Shown piece by piece: positions 1 to 9,426 of a stretch of 64,000 bases of DNA; the first letter of the stretch is position 1, and every line of letters starts with the position of its first letter. The stretch lies in the NCBI RefSeq assembly GCF_023701525.1, contig NZ_JAMQAW010000009.1:22875-86874 (forward strand). Direction: 5' to 3'. The notes under the pieces are model-generated. The model was not told the origin of the DNA and ran no database searches. It worked only from the letters and a program-made list of their open reading frames with translations. The translations under genes and the position numbers were made by a program. Origin of the DNA: Streptomyces albipurpureus (lineage in GTDB: Bacteria; Actinomycetota; Actinomycetes; Streptomycetales; Streptomycetaceae).

Positions 1-78
1 CCCCCACGCGCGTACGCACCGCTCAATCCCTCACCCACAACCGGCCGGGTGCTCCGGCCCTCGCGGAGAGAAGAAATC

Positions 79-3000
79 ATGAGGATCTTCCAGCCGATGC
101 TGTTCGTCGGCCTGGGCGGCACCGGCGGACTCGTCGGCGCCGAACTGGAACGGCGGTTGCGCGCCGAACTGTGCGGACCTGACGGGAACGCGCTCACCAC
201 GGGAAGTCAGCGCAAGCGCCATCAGCTGCCCGACTGCCTCCAGTTCGTCTACGCCGACTACAGCGAGTCCGAGCTCGCCCGGCTGCCCCATATGAGCGCC
301 GACCGCACCACGCGCGACGCCTACGCCCGTACCGCACGCGCCACCCACGATCTGCTGCCCGCCAGCTACACCAGCTCTCCTGACGTGACCCGGATGTTGC
401 GCGCCGTACTCCGCGACGAGGTCTCCGACTGGCTGCCGCCGCGTGAGGGCGAACCCAAGGTCGTGCCGCTGCGCAATGGCGCGGGTCAGTGGCCCACGGT
501 CGGCCGGGCCGCGCTCTTCGGCACCCTGCGCAACGGCACCGGGCCGGTGGTGGAGCCGCTGCGCGACGCGATCGACATCATCAGCCGGTCCGGCAGTGAG
601 CTGGAGGAGCTGGAGGGCGGCCCGATCAGCGGCTGCGATGTCTTTGTCGCCTTCTCCGTGGCCGGTGGCACCGGGACCGGCATCTTCCTGGACTATCTCC
701 ACCTCATCGGCCAGACGTTCAAGGACAAGAACTTCACCGGCGCCCGGATCTATCCGCTGGTCGTGATGCCCTCGGCCTTCCCCGAGGGGAACGGCGGTGG
801 GCGCGCCGCCAAGTTGAACGCGGCCCGGGCCGTGGTGGACCTGTTCCGGCTGGTCGACCGGCAGAACGTGCCGGACGCCGAGTCCGATCTCGGGGCGACC
901 GAGCAGCTGAACGCCCTGCGCATCCGCTACCCCGAGATGCACCCGATCCGGCTGGACAACGGCACCGTACCGACCGCGTTCCTCTTCAGTCTCACCGCCG
1001 GAATCCGGCCCGATGACCTGCGGCGTTCCATGGTCTCGCTGGTGATGTCGCTGATCGGCACCGAACTGCGTGAGGGTCCCGTCCACGCGGATGACGACTA
1101 TCAGACGTTCGCCGCCAACTTCATCAACCGGGGTGTCACCCGGCGTACCCGGGCCGCCAGTGGCATCGGCCATCGGGGGGTCTCCACCAGCCTGGTCGCC
1201 TCGATGACCGCCCCGCTCGATGAGCTCGCCGAGCTGGTCTCCGCGCGGATGCTCGCCCGGGCGGTGCCCCGGCTGCTCGATCGCCGGCTGCCCCGCAACA
1301 CGGAGAACGCTCCGCTGGTGCGTCAGATGTTCGAGGCCTCGGGTCTGGGCGACCTCTGGCGGCGGGAGGCCATTCCCGTACCGGAGCCGTCGACGGTGCC
1401 CAAGGGCAGCAGCGATATCGAACAGGCCCTGCGGGAACGGTTGGAGGCGATGCGGCGGCAGCTCAAGGACCTCGAACGCCGGGTCGGCCGCAAGATGATC
1501 GGCCTCGCCGAGTCCTTCGACCCACGGGCCGCCGCCGAGCGGATGCTGCGCGATATCGATCTGTTCCAGCTCGAAGGGGTCGTCAAGGGGCTTCCGGAGG
1601 ACCAGGACCCGGTGGCGGTCCTCGGTTTCCTCGGCGTACTGGAGAACCGCCGCCAGGCACCCGCGGGACTGGAGAGCGGTGCCGTCCAGCCGCCCATCGT
1701 GCCGCGCATCCGCGGCCGGGTCGGCGGTCTTTCCCGCCCCCGCTGGGCCGATGACGAAGTGGCCGCCGTTCTCCAGGACCAGAACCGCTGGTACGAGCTG
1801 AGTGCCCGGGCCGTCTGGCATCACGCCTGGAACGAGCAGGAGCCTCGCTGGCGGCCCGCCGCCAACGATCTTCAGCATGACCTCGGCCAACTCATGGACG
1901 CATTCCGCAAGGCCGTCGAGGAGGAACGCAGCACGGACGCGGCAAAGGTCAAGGAGCTCTACGACGATCGCACCGGTGTCTCCTACTTCCTCCCCCCGCA
2001 GGCCAGCCTCGGCGACTTCTACGAAGATCTGATGGAGCGTCTGATCGAGAGCGAGATCCTGCGCGGAACCGATGACGAGACCACGCTGCTGCTCACGCTC
2101 GTGAGCAGTGAACGCTGGCAGGCCACGTTCTCGGACGGTCGCCGCAACCCGGCCGCAGCCGTCGCCGCCATCAAGGGCGTACTGAAGGAGCGGGTCCAGA
2201 AGCTCTTCGCGGAGAGCGGGCGCCAGCAGCAGTCCCGGCCCTTGATGCCGAGCCTGGGCACGCTGCTCTCGGCGGCCGCCGGCGACGTCAAGGCGACGGA
2301 GCAGGTCAGTTCCGGCGCCTTGCGGCAGTTCCAGTTCAAGGTCGCCGGTCTGCTGCCGGCCGGATTCACGCCGGAGGGCAGCGGTCCGCTCAAGGTGCTC
2401 ATCACCTATCCGCAGGCACACAGCAAGGATGCGGCCGAGACCTATCTCAAGCGGGCGCTGCACCTGCCGCGCGACAGCCAGCGCACGATCGAGTGCCGCA
2501 GCGTGGACTCGGACACGATCACGGTGGTGCTCTTCCGCAGCGAGATGAGTGTGACCGAGGTGCCCGAGGCCCGCGGGGTGCTGCGCCAGTGGGCCCGCGC
2601 ACAGGACGACCAGCGCGATGACGACCTGCTCCGGTGGCGGCAGCGCCTCGGCTATCAGGACGACTGGCTGGCCAGCACCGAAGAGGACCGGGAGCACATC
2701 CTGCACCGGCTGCTCTGTGCCATGTGGAACGGGCAGGTCGACTGCCTCGGCGATCCGGCGTCGCCCAGCAAGGTCCGCATCCGGCTGCACGCTCGGTTGG
2801 GTGGCGATGTGCCGGCCATGACGTTGCAGCTCGACGAGCACCACGATGAGATCTCCAGTTGGGCGAGCCTGCTGCGGGCCTATGAGCGCTGGGCGCTGCT
2901 GAGCGACGGTGACGGGGATGGCGACGGGTCCATCGTGGAGGACTACTGCCGGGAGTTGATGAGGGTCCTCCCGCGCGATCTGACGACATCGGGCAGTAAG

Positions 3001-4395
3001 CCCTCGGAGCTCTACCGGCGATTCGTCAATGAGATCGCGCCGCGTCAACTGCGACTGCTCGATGAGCGTGAGCACCAGTACGGGGACCGGGTCGCCGAAT
3101 GGGTGCGCCCACGGCGCCAGTTCTGGGAGGAGACCTTGGCCGGGGCGCTGGAGGTGCCCTTCCCCGAGGGCAAGAATCCGGTGCAGCCCAATCTGCGTCT
3201 GCTGGAGGAGTGGGTACGCGATCACCACACCCCGGTCCGCCGCGCCGATGGCCCCGGGGCCCGCCCCGAACCGGGTCGGGGCCGTGGCCGGGAGGAGAGC
3301 TGGGACCAGGGCTGGACCTCGGAGCCCGACGCCCGGACCAACGGGCAGCAGTATCAGGGCGGCCGACCGAGTGGTGACCGCCCTGGGGACCCCTCGCGCG
3401 GTGACCGGTACGCGGAGCCGGGAGGCCGTGGAGACGTTGGCGGCAATCGGCGCTATGACGAGCCGGCTGACCGCGGTTACGAGGATCGCGCCGAACCCTA
3501 CGGTGATCCCCGCCAGGGCGGCCCATCCGACGGTGATCGGTATGTCCAGCCGTCGGGCGACCCCTATGACAGCCGGCGGTACGGTGCCGATGTGCCGCGC
3601 CAGGGCCAGGACCGTCAGGGGCCGCGCCCGTCCTCAGGCACCGCTGGCCGTCCCCCGTCCGCACCCGGCCCAGCGGTCGGCAGGCCCAGGACCTGGCCCG
3701 ATGACGAGCCCGGTGCGGACCGCGGCTTTGATCAGGCGGCTCCAGGAGCGTATCGGCGTACGGAATCCGCGCCGGGAGGGCAAGGACCAGAGGGAGCCGA
3801 CCAGGGGTACCACCGAACTGGGGCGACCTCGGACAGGGGCCAGGAGGGACCGGGCGGACGTCACGAATCCGAGCGGGTGACCCGGCGGCACGAGTCGGAG
3901 AGGTTCGATGACGGTGCCGCCCCGCACACCGGGGGCCAGCAGCACGGTCCCGACCAGAGTTGGCCCGTTCCACCGCGGGCCGGACATGGTCGGCCACCCA
4001 CCGAGCCCACTCAGAGCGCGCAGCGCCCCGGGCCCGCCCCGGGACGGGCCGAGCATCCCCCTGGGCAGCGGGCCGATGCCGCCGAGCCACCCCGAGCGCC
4101 CCGGGCGGGCAGCGACCGGTCCGCTCCCCGCGCCGGCGTCGACGATGGCCCGGTGACCGCGCCGACCGCACCCACCGCCGGGCGGGTCGCATCCGCCGCG
4201 TTCATCCCCGACCAGGCCACCCCCGAACCGCAGTACGCCCCCTATCCGGATGTGCCCCCGCAGGAGTCCGGCTGGCCCGGTGGTGAGTCGCCCGTCCCCT
4301 GGGGGCTCGCCGACAGCGATGGTGAAGCGGAGTGGGACGGCGACCGGGACACCGACGGCAAGGGCCGTGGCGTCTGGGACGGAGACCCCGAGTGA
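79..4395 (+). CDS. Tubulin/FtsZ-like giant protein (Tubulin_2 type)
   Basis: Seen: 1,438 residues. A glycine-rich loop GLGGTGG lies at residues 11-17 and a tubulin/FtsZ-type signature GGTGTG at about 196-201, inside a predicted Rossmann-like NTPase domain. From about residue 1060 to the end the protein is low-complexity, rich in G, R, P, D and E, and looks disordered. The ATG at 79 is preferred over an upstream GTG at 49 because GAGAAG lies just before it. Known: Streptomyces carry large 'tubulin-like' proteins related to FtsZ (Pfam Tubulin_2) and thought to bind GTP. Inferred: a filament-forming or membrane-remodelling GTPase that heads a five-gene overlapping operon. The operon may begin upstream of the window. 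Its exact cellular role is unknown to me; family assignment is fairly secure, function is not. Confidence 0.8.
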   Translation: MRIFQPMLFVGLGGTGGLVGAELERRLRAELCGPDGNALTTGSQRKRHQLPDCLQFVYADYSESELARLPHMSADRTTRDAYARTARATHDLLPASYTSSPDVTRMLRAVLRDEVSDWLPPREGEPKVVPLRNGAGQWPTVGRAALFGTLRNGTGPVVEPLRDAIDIISRSGSELEELEGGPISGCDVFVAFSVAGGTGTGIFLDYLHLIGQTFKDKNFTGARIYPLVVMPSAFPEGNGGGRAAKLNAARAVVDLFRLVDRQNVPDAESDLGATEQLNALRIRYPEMHPIRLDNGTVPTAFLFSLTAGIRPDDLRRSMVSLVMSLIGTELREGPVHADDDYQTFAANFINRGVTRRTRAASGIGHRGVSTSLVASMTAPLDELAELVSARMLARAVPRLLDRRLPRNTENAPLVRQMFEASGLGDLWRREAIPVPEPSTVPKGSSDIEQALRERLEAMRRQLKDLERRVGRKMIGLAESFDPRAAAERMLRDIDLFQLEGVVKGLPEDQDPVAVLGFLGVLENRRQAPAGLESGAVQPPIVPRIRGRVGGLSRPRWADDEVAAVLQDQNRWYELSARAVWHHAWNEQEPRWRPAANDLQHDLGQLMDAFRKAVEEERSTDAAKVKELYDDRTGVSYFLPPQASLGDFYEDLMERLIESEILRGTDDETTLLLTLVSSERWQATFSDGRRNPAAAVAAIKGVLKERVQKLFAESGRQQQSRPLMPSLGTLLSAAAGDVKATEQVSSGALRQFQFKVAGLLPAGFTPEGSGPLKVLITYPQAHSKDAAETYLKRALHLPRDSQRTIECRSVDSDTITVVLFRSEMSVTEVPEARGVLRQWARAQDDQRDDDLLRWRQRLGYQDDWLASTEEDREHILHRLLCAMWNGQVDCLGDPASPSKVRIRLHARLGGDVPAMTLQLDEHHDEISSWASLLRAYERWALLSDGDGDGDGSIVEDYCRELMRVLPRDLTTSGSKPSELYRRFVNEIAPRQLRLLDEREHQYGDRVAEWVRPRRQFWEETLAGALEVPFPEGKNPVQPNLRLLEEWVRDHHTPVRRADGPGARPEPGRGRGREESWDQGWTSEPDARTNGQQYQGGRPSGDRPGDPSRGDRYAEPGGRGDVGGNRRYDEPADRGYEDRAEPYGDPRQGGPSDGDRYVQPSGDPYDSRRYGADVPRQGQDRQGPRPSSGTAGRPPSAPGPAVGRPRTWPDDEPGADRGFDQAAPGAYRRTESAPGGQGPEGADQGYHRTGATSDRGQEGPGGRHESERVTRRHESERFDDGAAPHTGGQQHGPDQSWPVPPRAGHGRPPTEPTQSAQRPGPAPGRAEHPPGQRADAAEPPRAPRAGSDRSAPRAGVDDGPVTAPTAPTAGRVASAAFIPDQATPEPQYAPYPDVPPQESGWPGGESPVPWGLADSDGEAEWDGDRDTDGKGRGVWDGDPE

Positions 4396-7049
4396 GCGGG
4401 TCCGTCGTTGTCGTGCTCGACTTCCGTTCGGAGCGGGAACGCCCCCTCGACCAGGTTCGGTTGCGGGACCTGGTGGCCGGGCAGTGGCGCCAGGAGGGCG
4501 CTGCGGTCCCGGAGCAGAATCTGCGCTTCCTCCTGGTGGACACCCCCGAGGGGCTGACCACCCACGCCGAGGCCTATGAACTCGTCATGGGATATCCCAC
4601 CCTCGGCACGATCCAGGTGCTGTGCCTGGCCGTCGGTGAGTTGGAGACACCTCCTGAGGGACAGCAGCCGGATGGCGAGCCTCCGCGGGAGGCCGATCCG
4701 CAGAACCCGCCGGCCAGCAGGCTCCGGCTGGTGTCCGCCCTGCGCTCCACGGCGGTGGGGGTGTTGTGGACCGCCGACCCGCTCGCCGGTGACACCACGG
4801 GCCCGGGCGGTGGTGCGTCCGACACCGCACGGGCCGCCGCGCTCGGCATCCTGGTCGATCTGCTGCGCAAGCGCGAACTGTTCGACCGCGTCCTCGGCTC
4901 CCTCCAGCGCTGCCCCTCGGCCACGGCGGCTCCGGCGCTACGCGCGCTGGAGCACGATCTCGCCGCGCCCGCGTTGGAGCGGGCCTGGCTCGGCGCGCTC
5001 ACCCGCTTCACCGGTGAGCCGGGCACCGCCGTCCCCCCGTTGCGGGCGCAGAACCTGCCCGCCCGGCTGGCCGAACTCGCCGGCGAGGGGCCCCGTCCCG
5101 CACTGGATCGCATCCATGTCCACGGTGGCACCGCCGAACGGCTGCACCGTGCCTGTGCGGAGGCCTTACTGCGGGCCAGGCAGTTCCATTCCGAGCTGGC
5201 TCGTCCCGTCGGAATCCTCGTGGGGCGGCGCTCGGCGCGGCAACTGGCGCAGGCGATCGAGGATTCGGCCCAGCAGTTGCGCGGATACCGGAGTCTGGTG
5301 GCCCGAGCGCTGCGGGACAGCGCGGCGCCCAGCATCCCGCCCGGTGACGCCCAGGCGATCCTGGCCGAGGTGGGTATCGCCGTACCGCCGGCCGAAGACG
5401 GCCGTGGCCGCGCGGGCGCGGGTCAGCGCTATGGAGGTCAGGGCACGACCGACCAGGTCGAGGAGGAGGTCAACCGGTTCGCGCTGGGCATGTTGGACGA
5501 CGGGCTCGATCTCCACACGGTCGCCGAACGGCTCACCGCGCTCTCCGAGCAGATCGCTCCACTGCCCGCGGACGGCAAGATCGCGGAGTTGGAGCAGCCC
5601 AGCCCGGAGGCGGCCGCGGTCACGGTCGCGAACGCCTTCCGCCTGGCCCGTGCCCGACCGGGTTCGGTCGCCTCGGTGGCCGTGCTGTCACTACTGGGCT
5701 CGATCTGGCCCTGGCCCGGCACTGTGCTGACCCTGTTCCCGCTGGCGATCCTCTTCGGCGGGCAGCTACTGGCCGTCCGGGCTCGGCCCAATCGCTCCCG
5801 CGGTGGGCCTGTGGCGACGGCCGCCTTCGCCCAGTCGACCGCCGCCGCCCTCGGTACGGCGGGCGGCTGGGCACTCGGCCACACCGTCCAGCCACCCTCC
5901 TGGTTGGGCTTCACCACCCTGTTGCTGGCCACCCTGTGGTCGGTGCTGCTGATCGCCGTACGGTGGGCGCGGGCCGTGGACGACTGGTGGGAGGGCACCT
6001 GCGTCGAGCGGATCGGCGAGGGGCTGGAGAGCGTGGACCGGCTGGTCGTCGACATCGTGCGCCAGCAGTGGTGGGCCGCCGCCGAGCGGACCCGTACCGC
6101 TGATGGTGCCCGAGCCCTGGCGGGCGCGCTGCGCTCGGCCGTTCGACTCGGCGCCGTGGGAGCGTCGCAGGATCCGAGCGCTCAGGACGAGTGGGGCGAG
6201 ACCGGTGCGCCGGGCACCGAAGACCGTTGGGGCGCGGAGGGCTGGGACCTCCAGGGCTGGGACGGTGACGACGCGTGGCCCGATGAGCCCTGGCCCGGCG
6301 ACCCGTCCGAAGCCGCGACCAGCGGTGTGCCCGGCCAACGCCGGAACGCGGCACCCAGCGGCGCCTTCCCGACCCATGAGGAGGGGGCCGCGTATGCCGA
6401 CGGCTGCTCACCGCCCTGGCTCGACCAAGGCGGCGGCGAGGGCGGTCCGGAACTGGAACGAACCCTGCTCGGCGATCTCGCGGACGCGACCGCCGACGCA
6501 CTGCGCCGCCACTGGGGCGCTGTCGACCACGGTGTGCCCGCCGCCGCGAACGGCCACCCGGCCACCGCCGATGAGGCCGTGCGACGGGGTATCGACGCGG
6601 TCCATCGCCAACTGCACCGCAACGGCGTGCTGCCCGCGCCGGTGTTCGCCCGCCGTGACCGGAGTCGTGGCGATTCGATGGCGCTGCTGGGGGTCGGCCC
6701 GCACCGGGTGTGGGAGGCGCTGGTTCCGGAGTCCGCCGGGCGGCGGCTTCGGCCCCTGTGCTCACCGGCCCAACTGGCCTTGCTCAGCCGGGACCCCACC
6801 GCCGCACGGCTGCTGAGGTTCGCCCCCGCCGCCGTTCGGCCGGTACTGGAGTCCGATCGTTCGGGGCGGCTCGGTGGCGACGGGGAGGCGGCGCTCGATG
6901 ACGCGGTGTGGATGTCTTCCGGCCGTTTCGTGGGTGTCCTCGAACTCACCCCGCTGCGGTCGGGGACAGTGCAGACGGTGTGGACAAGGGCCGATGAAGT
7001 CGCCCAGGACCAGCCGGAAGAGCGATATCGAGGGGGCTCGTCATGGTGA
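4392..7049 (+). CDS. Large membrane protein of the tubulin-like operon
   Basis: Seen: 885 residues from a GTG at 4392 that overlaps the preceding stop (GTGA), with GGAG seven bases upstream. The N-terminal ~80 residues look like a compact alpha/beta domain (start VVVVLDFRSE). A helical region follows, then about four hydrophobic segments at roughly residues 430-530. A long acidic, Trp-rich linker (about 600-700) precedes a C-terminal globular domain. I do not recognise a named family. Inferred: it anchors the complex formed with the tubulin-like NTPase, kinase-like protein and GTPase to the cytoplasmic membrane, since it is the only clear membrane protein in the operon. The tight overlaps on both sides imply translational coupling and a fixed stoichiometry. 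Confidence 0.8.
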   Translation: MSGSVVVVLDFRSERERPLDQVRLRDLVAGQWRQEGAAVPEQNLRFLLVDTPEGLTTHAEAYELVMGYPTLGTIQVLCLAVGELETPPEGQQPDGEPPREADPQNPPASRLRLVSALRSTAVGVLWTADPLAGDTTGPGGGASDTARAAALGILVDLLRKRELFDRVLGSLQRCPSATAAPALRALEHDLAAPALERAWLGALTRFTGEPGTAVPPLRAQNLPARLAELAGEGPRPALDRIHVHGGTAERLHRACAEALLRARQFHSELARPVGILVGRRSARQLAQAIEDSAQQLRGYRSLVARALRDSAAPSIPPGDAQAILAEVGIAVPPAEDGRGRAGAGQRYGGQGTTDQVEEEVNRFALGMLDDGLDLHTVAERLTALSEQIAPLPADGKIAELEQPSPEAAAVTVANAFRLARARPGSVASVAVLSLLGSIWPWPGTVLTLFPLAILFGGQLLAVRARPNRSRGGPVATAAFAQSTAAALGTAGGWALGHTVQPPSWLGFTTLLLATLWSVLLIAVRWARAVDDWWEGTCVERIGEGLESVDRLVVDIVRQQWWAAAERTRTADGARALAGALRSAVRLGAVGASQDPSAQDEWGETGAPGTEDRWGAEGWDLQGWDGDDAWPDEPWPGDPSEAATSGVPGQRRNAAPSGAFPTHEEGAAYADGCSPPWLDQGGGEGGPELERTLLGDLADATADALRRHWGAVDHGVPAAANGHPATADEAVRRGIDAVHRQLHRNGVLPAPVFARRDRSRGDSMALLGVGPHRVWEALVPESAGRRLRPLCSPAQLALLSRDPTAARLLRFAPAAVRPVLESDRSGRLGGDGEAALDDAVWMSSGRFVGVLELTPLRSGTVQTVWTRADEVAQDQPEERYRGGSSW

Positions 7050-8329
7050 ATGACCAGCAGTCCGGGGCGTATCACGGCGAGGCCATGGGAACCGGCCATC
7101 GCGCCCCCTTCGCACAGGAGCGGGTGCCGGGGGTTGACTCCGTACGCGCCCATGACACCGGTAAGGAACCGGGGGAGCGGCTCTTCGGTGGTTCTGGGAA
7201 CGTCTACTCCGAGCCCCCAGGAAACGGCTCGGGCCAGGACGGCCAGGGCGGCTCGCGCGGTCAGGGTGCTGGCTCGCGGGCCCGCCATGAGCTGCCGTTC
7301 GTCACCCCGCAGGGCGTCCACCACACCCTGCACGTCCAACTCGGTCCGGATCGGCCTCGGCTGGTGCGCCCGCCGGTACTCGCCCGGCCGGTGCAGAGCG
7401 AGGAGTGGAAGGGCGTCCAGGTGCGGCTGCCCGCTTCGGAGAGCGGCAACCACATCGCCTACAGCCTGCTGGAGGCGGAGACGGCCGCCGCGCTGGCCCT
7501 CCACTGCGGCTACGGCGGGACCCGCTTCAGGGGCCTCTTCCCGGTGCCCGTGGGCTATGACATGAACGCGCCCGAACCGTTCATTCTGTACGCCGCACCC
7601 CGTGGCCGACCCGTATCCGCGCTCAACCAGGGGGTTTCCACCGGCGACCAGCGGATCATCGAACGCGATCTGGTGCTTGCCGTCCGGCTGATGGAGGTCG
7701 TGGGCCTGGTGCACCAGGGCATCGTGCCGGCCGCCGTGCGCTGGGACGGACAGGGCGCACAGCTGTGGGACCTCGGTTCCATCACACGGATCGGACGACC
7801 GCGTACCCCCTGCGGAGTGCCGCCCTTCGCCTCGCCCGAGCAGCGCACGGGAGTGGGGGAGACCGATGCGCGAGATGCGCTGTGGAGCGTGGGGCAGGTG
7901 CTCCACCAGATCGTCACCGGCCGACCCGGCAGCGCCGACGGCCCGTCCCCCGATCTGGCCCGACACCGCTCCCTCGCCCAGACCCTCACCCCGGTCTTCG
8001 CCCCCCTGGCCACGGGTCGCCCGTCCGCCGCGGCACTGCTCGACCGGCTGATGCCCGGCGCCGACACCCAGGCGCTCAACACCGCGCTCCCCGACCCGCT
8101 GGAGCCCTACCGTCGCGATTTCGACGCGGCGATGGGGCGCAAGCACGCCTCCCTGGTACGAGCCGGCCGCAACACGGGCACCGGTCCTGCCCCGCCGGAC
8201 TACCCGCCCGGGCCCACCGACTCCAAGGGTCGGCGCTCCGCCCGCAGACAACAGGACGACTGGCACGTCGGCGGCAGCACCACCCCTGACGGCCCCGGCC
8301 GTGGCTCCCGAGGAGACCAGCACCGATGA
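7043..8329 (+). CDS. Kinase-like protein lacking the catalytic Asp (probable pseudokinase)
   Basis: Seen: 428 residues, overlapping the upstream gene by seven bases and the downstream gene by four (ATGA). Residues 1-80 are Gly/Ser-rich. From about 130 the order of motifs follows a protein kinase C-lobe: VHQGIVPAAVRW at 223-234 where HRD...N is expected, WDLGS at 242-246 in the DFG position, FASPEQ at 262-267 matching the APE/PEQ motif, and a DARDALWSVGQVL helix at 275-287 followed by TGRPG. The HRD aspartate is replaced (HQG at 224-226), so phosphotransfer is unlikely. Inferred: a regulatory or scaffolding pseudokinase for the neighbouring GTPase and tubulin-like protein. The fold call rests on motif order and needs profile comparison. 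Confidence 0.75.
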   Translation: MVNDQQSGAYHGEAMGTGHRAPFAQERVPGVDSVRAHDTGKEPGERLFGGSGNVYSEPPGNGSGQDGQGGSRGQGAGSRARHELPFVTPQGVHHTLHVQLGPDRPRLVRPPVLARPVQSEEWKGVQVRLPASESGNHIAYSLLEAETAAALALHCGYGGTRFRGLFPVPVGYDMNAPEPFILYAAPRGRPVSALNQGVSTGDQRIIERDLVLAVRLMEVVGLVHQGIVPAAVRWDGQGAQLWDLGSITRIGRPRTPCGVPPFASPEQRTGVGETDARDALWSVGQVLHQIVTGRPGSADGPSPDLARHRSLAQTLTPVFAPLATGRPSAAALLDRLMPGADTQALNTALPDPLEPYRRDFDAAMGRKHASLVRAGRNTGTGPAPPDYPPGPTDSKGRRSARRQQDDWHVGGSTTPDGPGRGSRGDQHR

Positions 8330-9426
8330 CGACCTCCGCACCACCCCCGGGTCACGCCCCCGCCCGGGAGACCCTCTGCCCCTACTGCCTGGAGCCCATC
8401 GTCTTCGACGAGCGGCACCTGTCCGTGCGCAATGACCGGGAGCAGTACGAACCCCTCGACCTGTCCACCCAGACCAGCCCCCTACGGCGGGCCGACACCC
8501 TGCGCTCGGCCTACCAGCGCTGCCGCAACACCGACGGGGTGCCCCCGCACTACATTCCCGCGCCCTATCTCACCCATGGCGACCCGCTGACGGTCGCCAT
8601 GGTCGGCGACTCCGCGACCGGCAAGACCCATCTGCTCACCCAGATGATCGCCGAGATCACCGACGGCGGGCTGGAGCGGTACGGAATCACCTGGCAGTCC
8701 GTCAACCCGCAGGACCACCGGTTCTTCATCGAGGAACACGTCAGCCGGCTGCGCTCGGGACGGATGCTGGAGCACACCCCGCCCGAGTCGTTCGCCTCCT
8801 TCGTGGCGGCCCTGCTGCTGAGCGGACCGGACGGCAACACCCGCCCGGTGGCGTTCTTCGACCTCAGCGGCGAAGACCTGCGCCGCACCGACGCCATGCT
8901 CCGCTTTATGCTCGGCGTGGATGCGCTGATCTTCGTGGTCGACCCGCTACGAGCCGTCGCACTGCCCCACCTTGACCCGCTACGTGGTGAACTGGGGCTT
9001 ACCTCCGGCGGTGACCCGGCTTTTCAGACCGTCCTCGATCGACTGCCGCGCAGCGGGCCCTACCACGGTGTTGCCGCCGCCGTAGTGATCAACAAGTCCG
9101 ATCTGCTGCGCTTTGAACCCCCGGTTGACCGCTGGCTCGCCGAGCCGCCGCCCGCCCGGTTGTCCGCCGGGCGGTTCCGTGCGGAGAGCCGCGACGCCTA
9201 CGCCTTCCTCCGGCACCACTGCGGAGCCGCCTGGGTGCAGCCGTTCGACGGAGTGCTGCGCTGCACCTTGCACTTCGCCTCCGCCACCGGCAGCCATGGC
9301 CACAAGGACAGCTTTCCCCATGGCACCCGTGCGCGGCGGGTGTTGGAACCGCTGGTGTCGGTCCTGTCCATGTGCGGAGTGCTGGGCGACGCGGGCGGCG
9401 ACGGGCCGGGAGCGGTGGGGATGTGA
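8326..9426 (+). CDS. Zinc-finger P-loop GTPase (double-GTPase/TRAFAC-like)
   Basis: Seen: 366 residues, ATG overlapping the upstream stop. A CPYC knuckle lies at residues 18-21. A Walker A motif GDSATGKT is at 94-101, a DLSG switch II motif (DxxG) at 179-182 within FFDLSGEDL, and an NKSD base-specificity motif at 256-259. These three motifs identify a GTP-specific TRAFAC-type P-loop protein. Known: similar GTPases occur in predicted bacterial conflict or signalling operons (families named double-GTPase). Inferred: the signalling switch of this operon, possibly controlled by the adjacent pseudokinase and by the large protein encoded next. GTP binding is well supported; hydrolysis and biological role are not shown by the sequence. 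Confidence 0.82.
   Translation: MTTSAPPPGHAPARETLCPYCLEPIVFDERHLSVRNDREQYEPLDLSTQTSPLRRADTLRSAYQRCRNTDGVPPHYIPAPYLTHGDPLTVAMVGDSATGKTHLLTQMIAEITDGGLERYGITWQSVNPQDHRFFIEEHVSRLRSGRMLEHTPPESFASFVAALLLSGPDGNTRPVAFFDLSGEDLRRTDAMLRFMLGVDALIFVVDPLRAVALPHLDPLRGELGLTSGGDPAFQTVLDRLPRSGPYHGVAAAVVINKSDLLRFEPPVDRWLAEPPPARLSAGRFRAESRDAYAFLRHHCGAAWVQPFDGVLRCTLHFASATGSHGHKDSFPHGTRARRVLEPLVSVLSMCGVLGDAGGDGPGAVGM

Noticed and set aside
31..3228. 1,065-residue open frame antisense to the tubulin-like gene
   Set aside because: It mirrors the codon structure of the plus-strand gene, has no ribosome site, and its His/Gln/Gly-rich composition is typical of antisense frames in high-GC DNA.
6182..8344. 720-residue minus-strand open frame
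   Set aside because: It spans the overlap of two well-supported plus-strand genes with clear coupling and motifs; it is a shadow.
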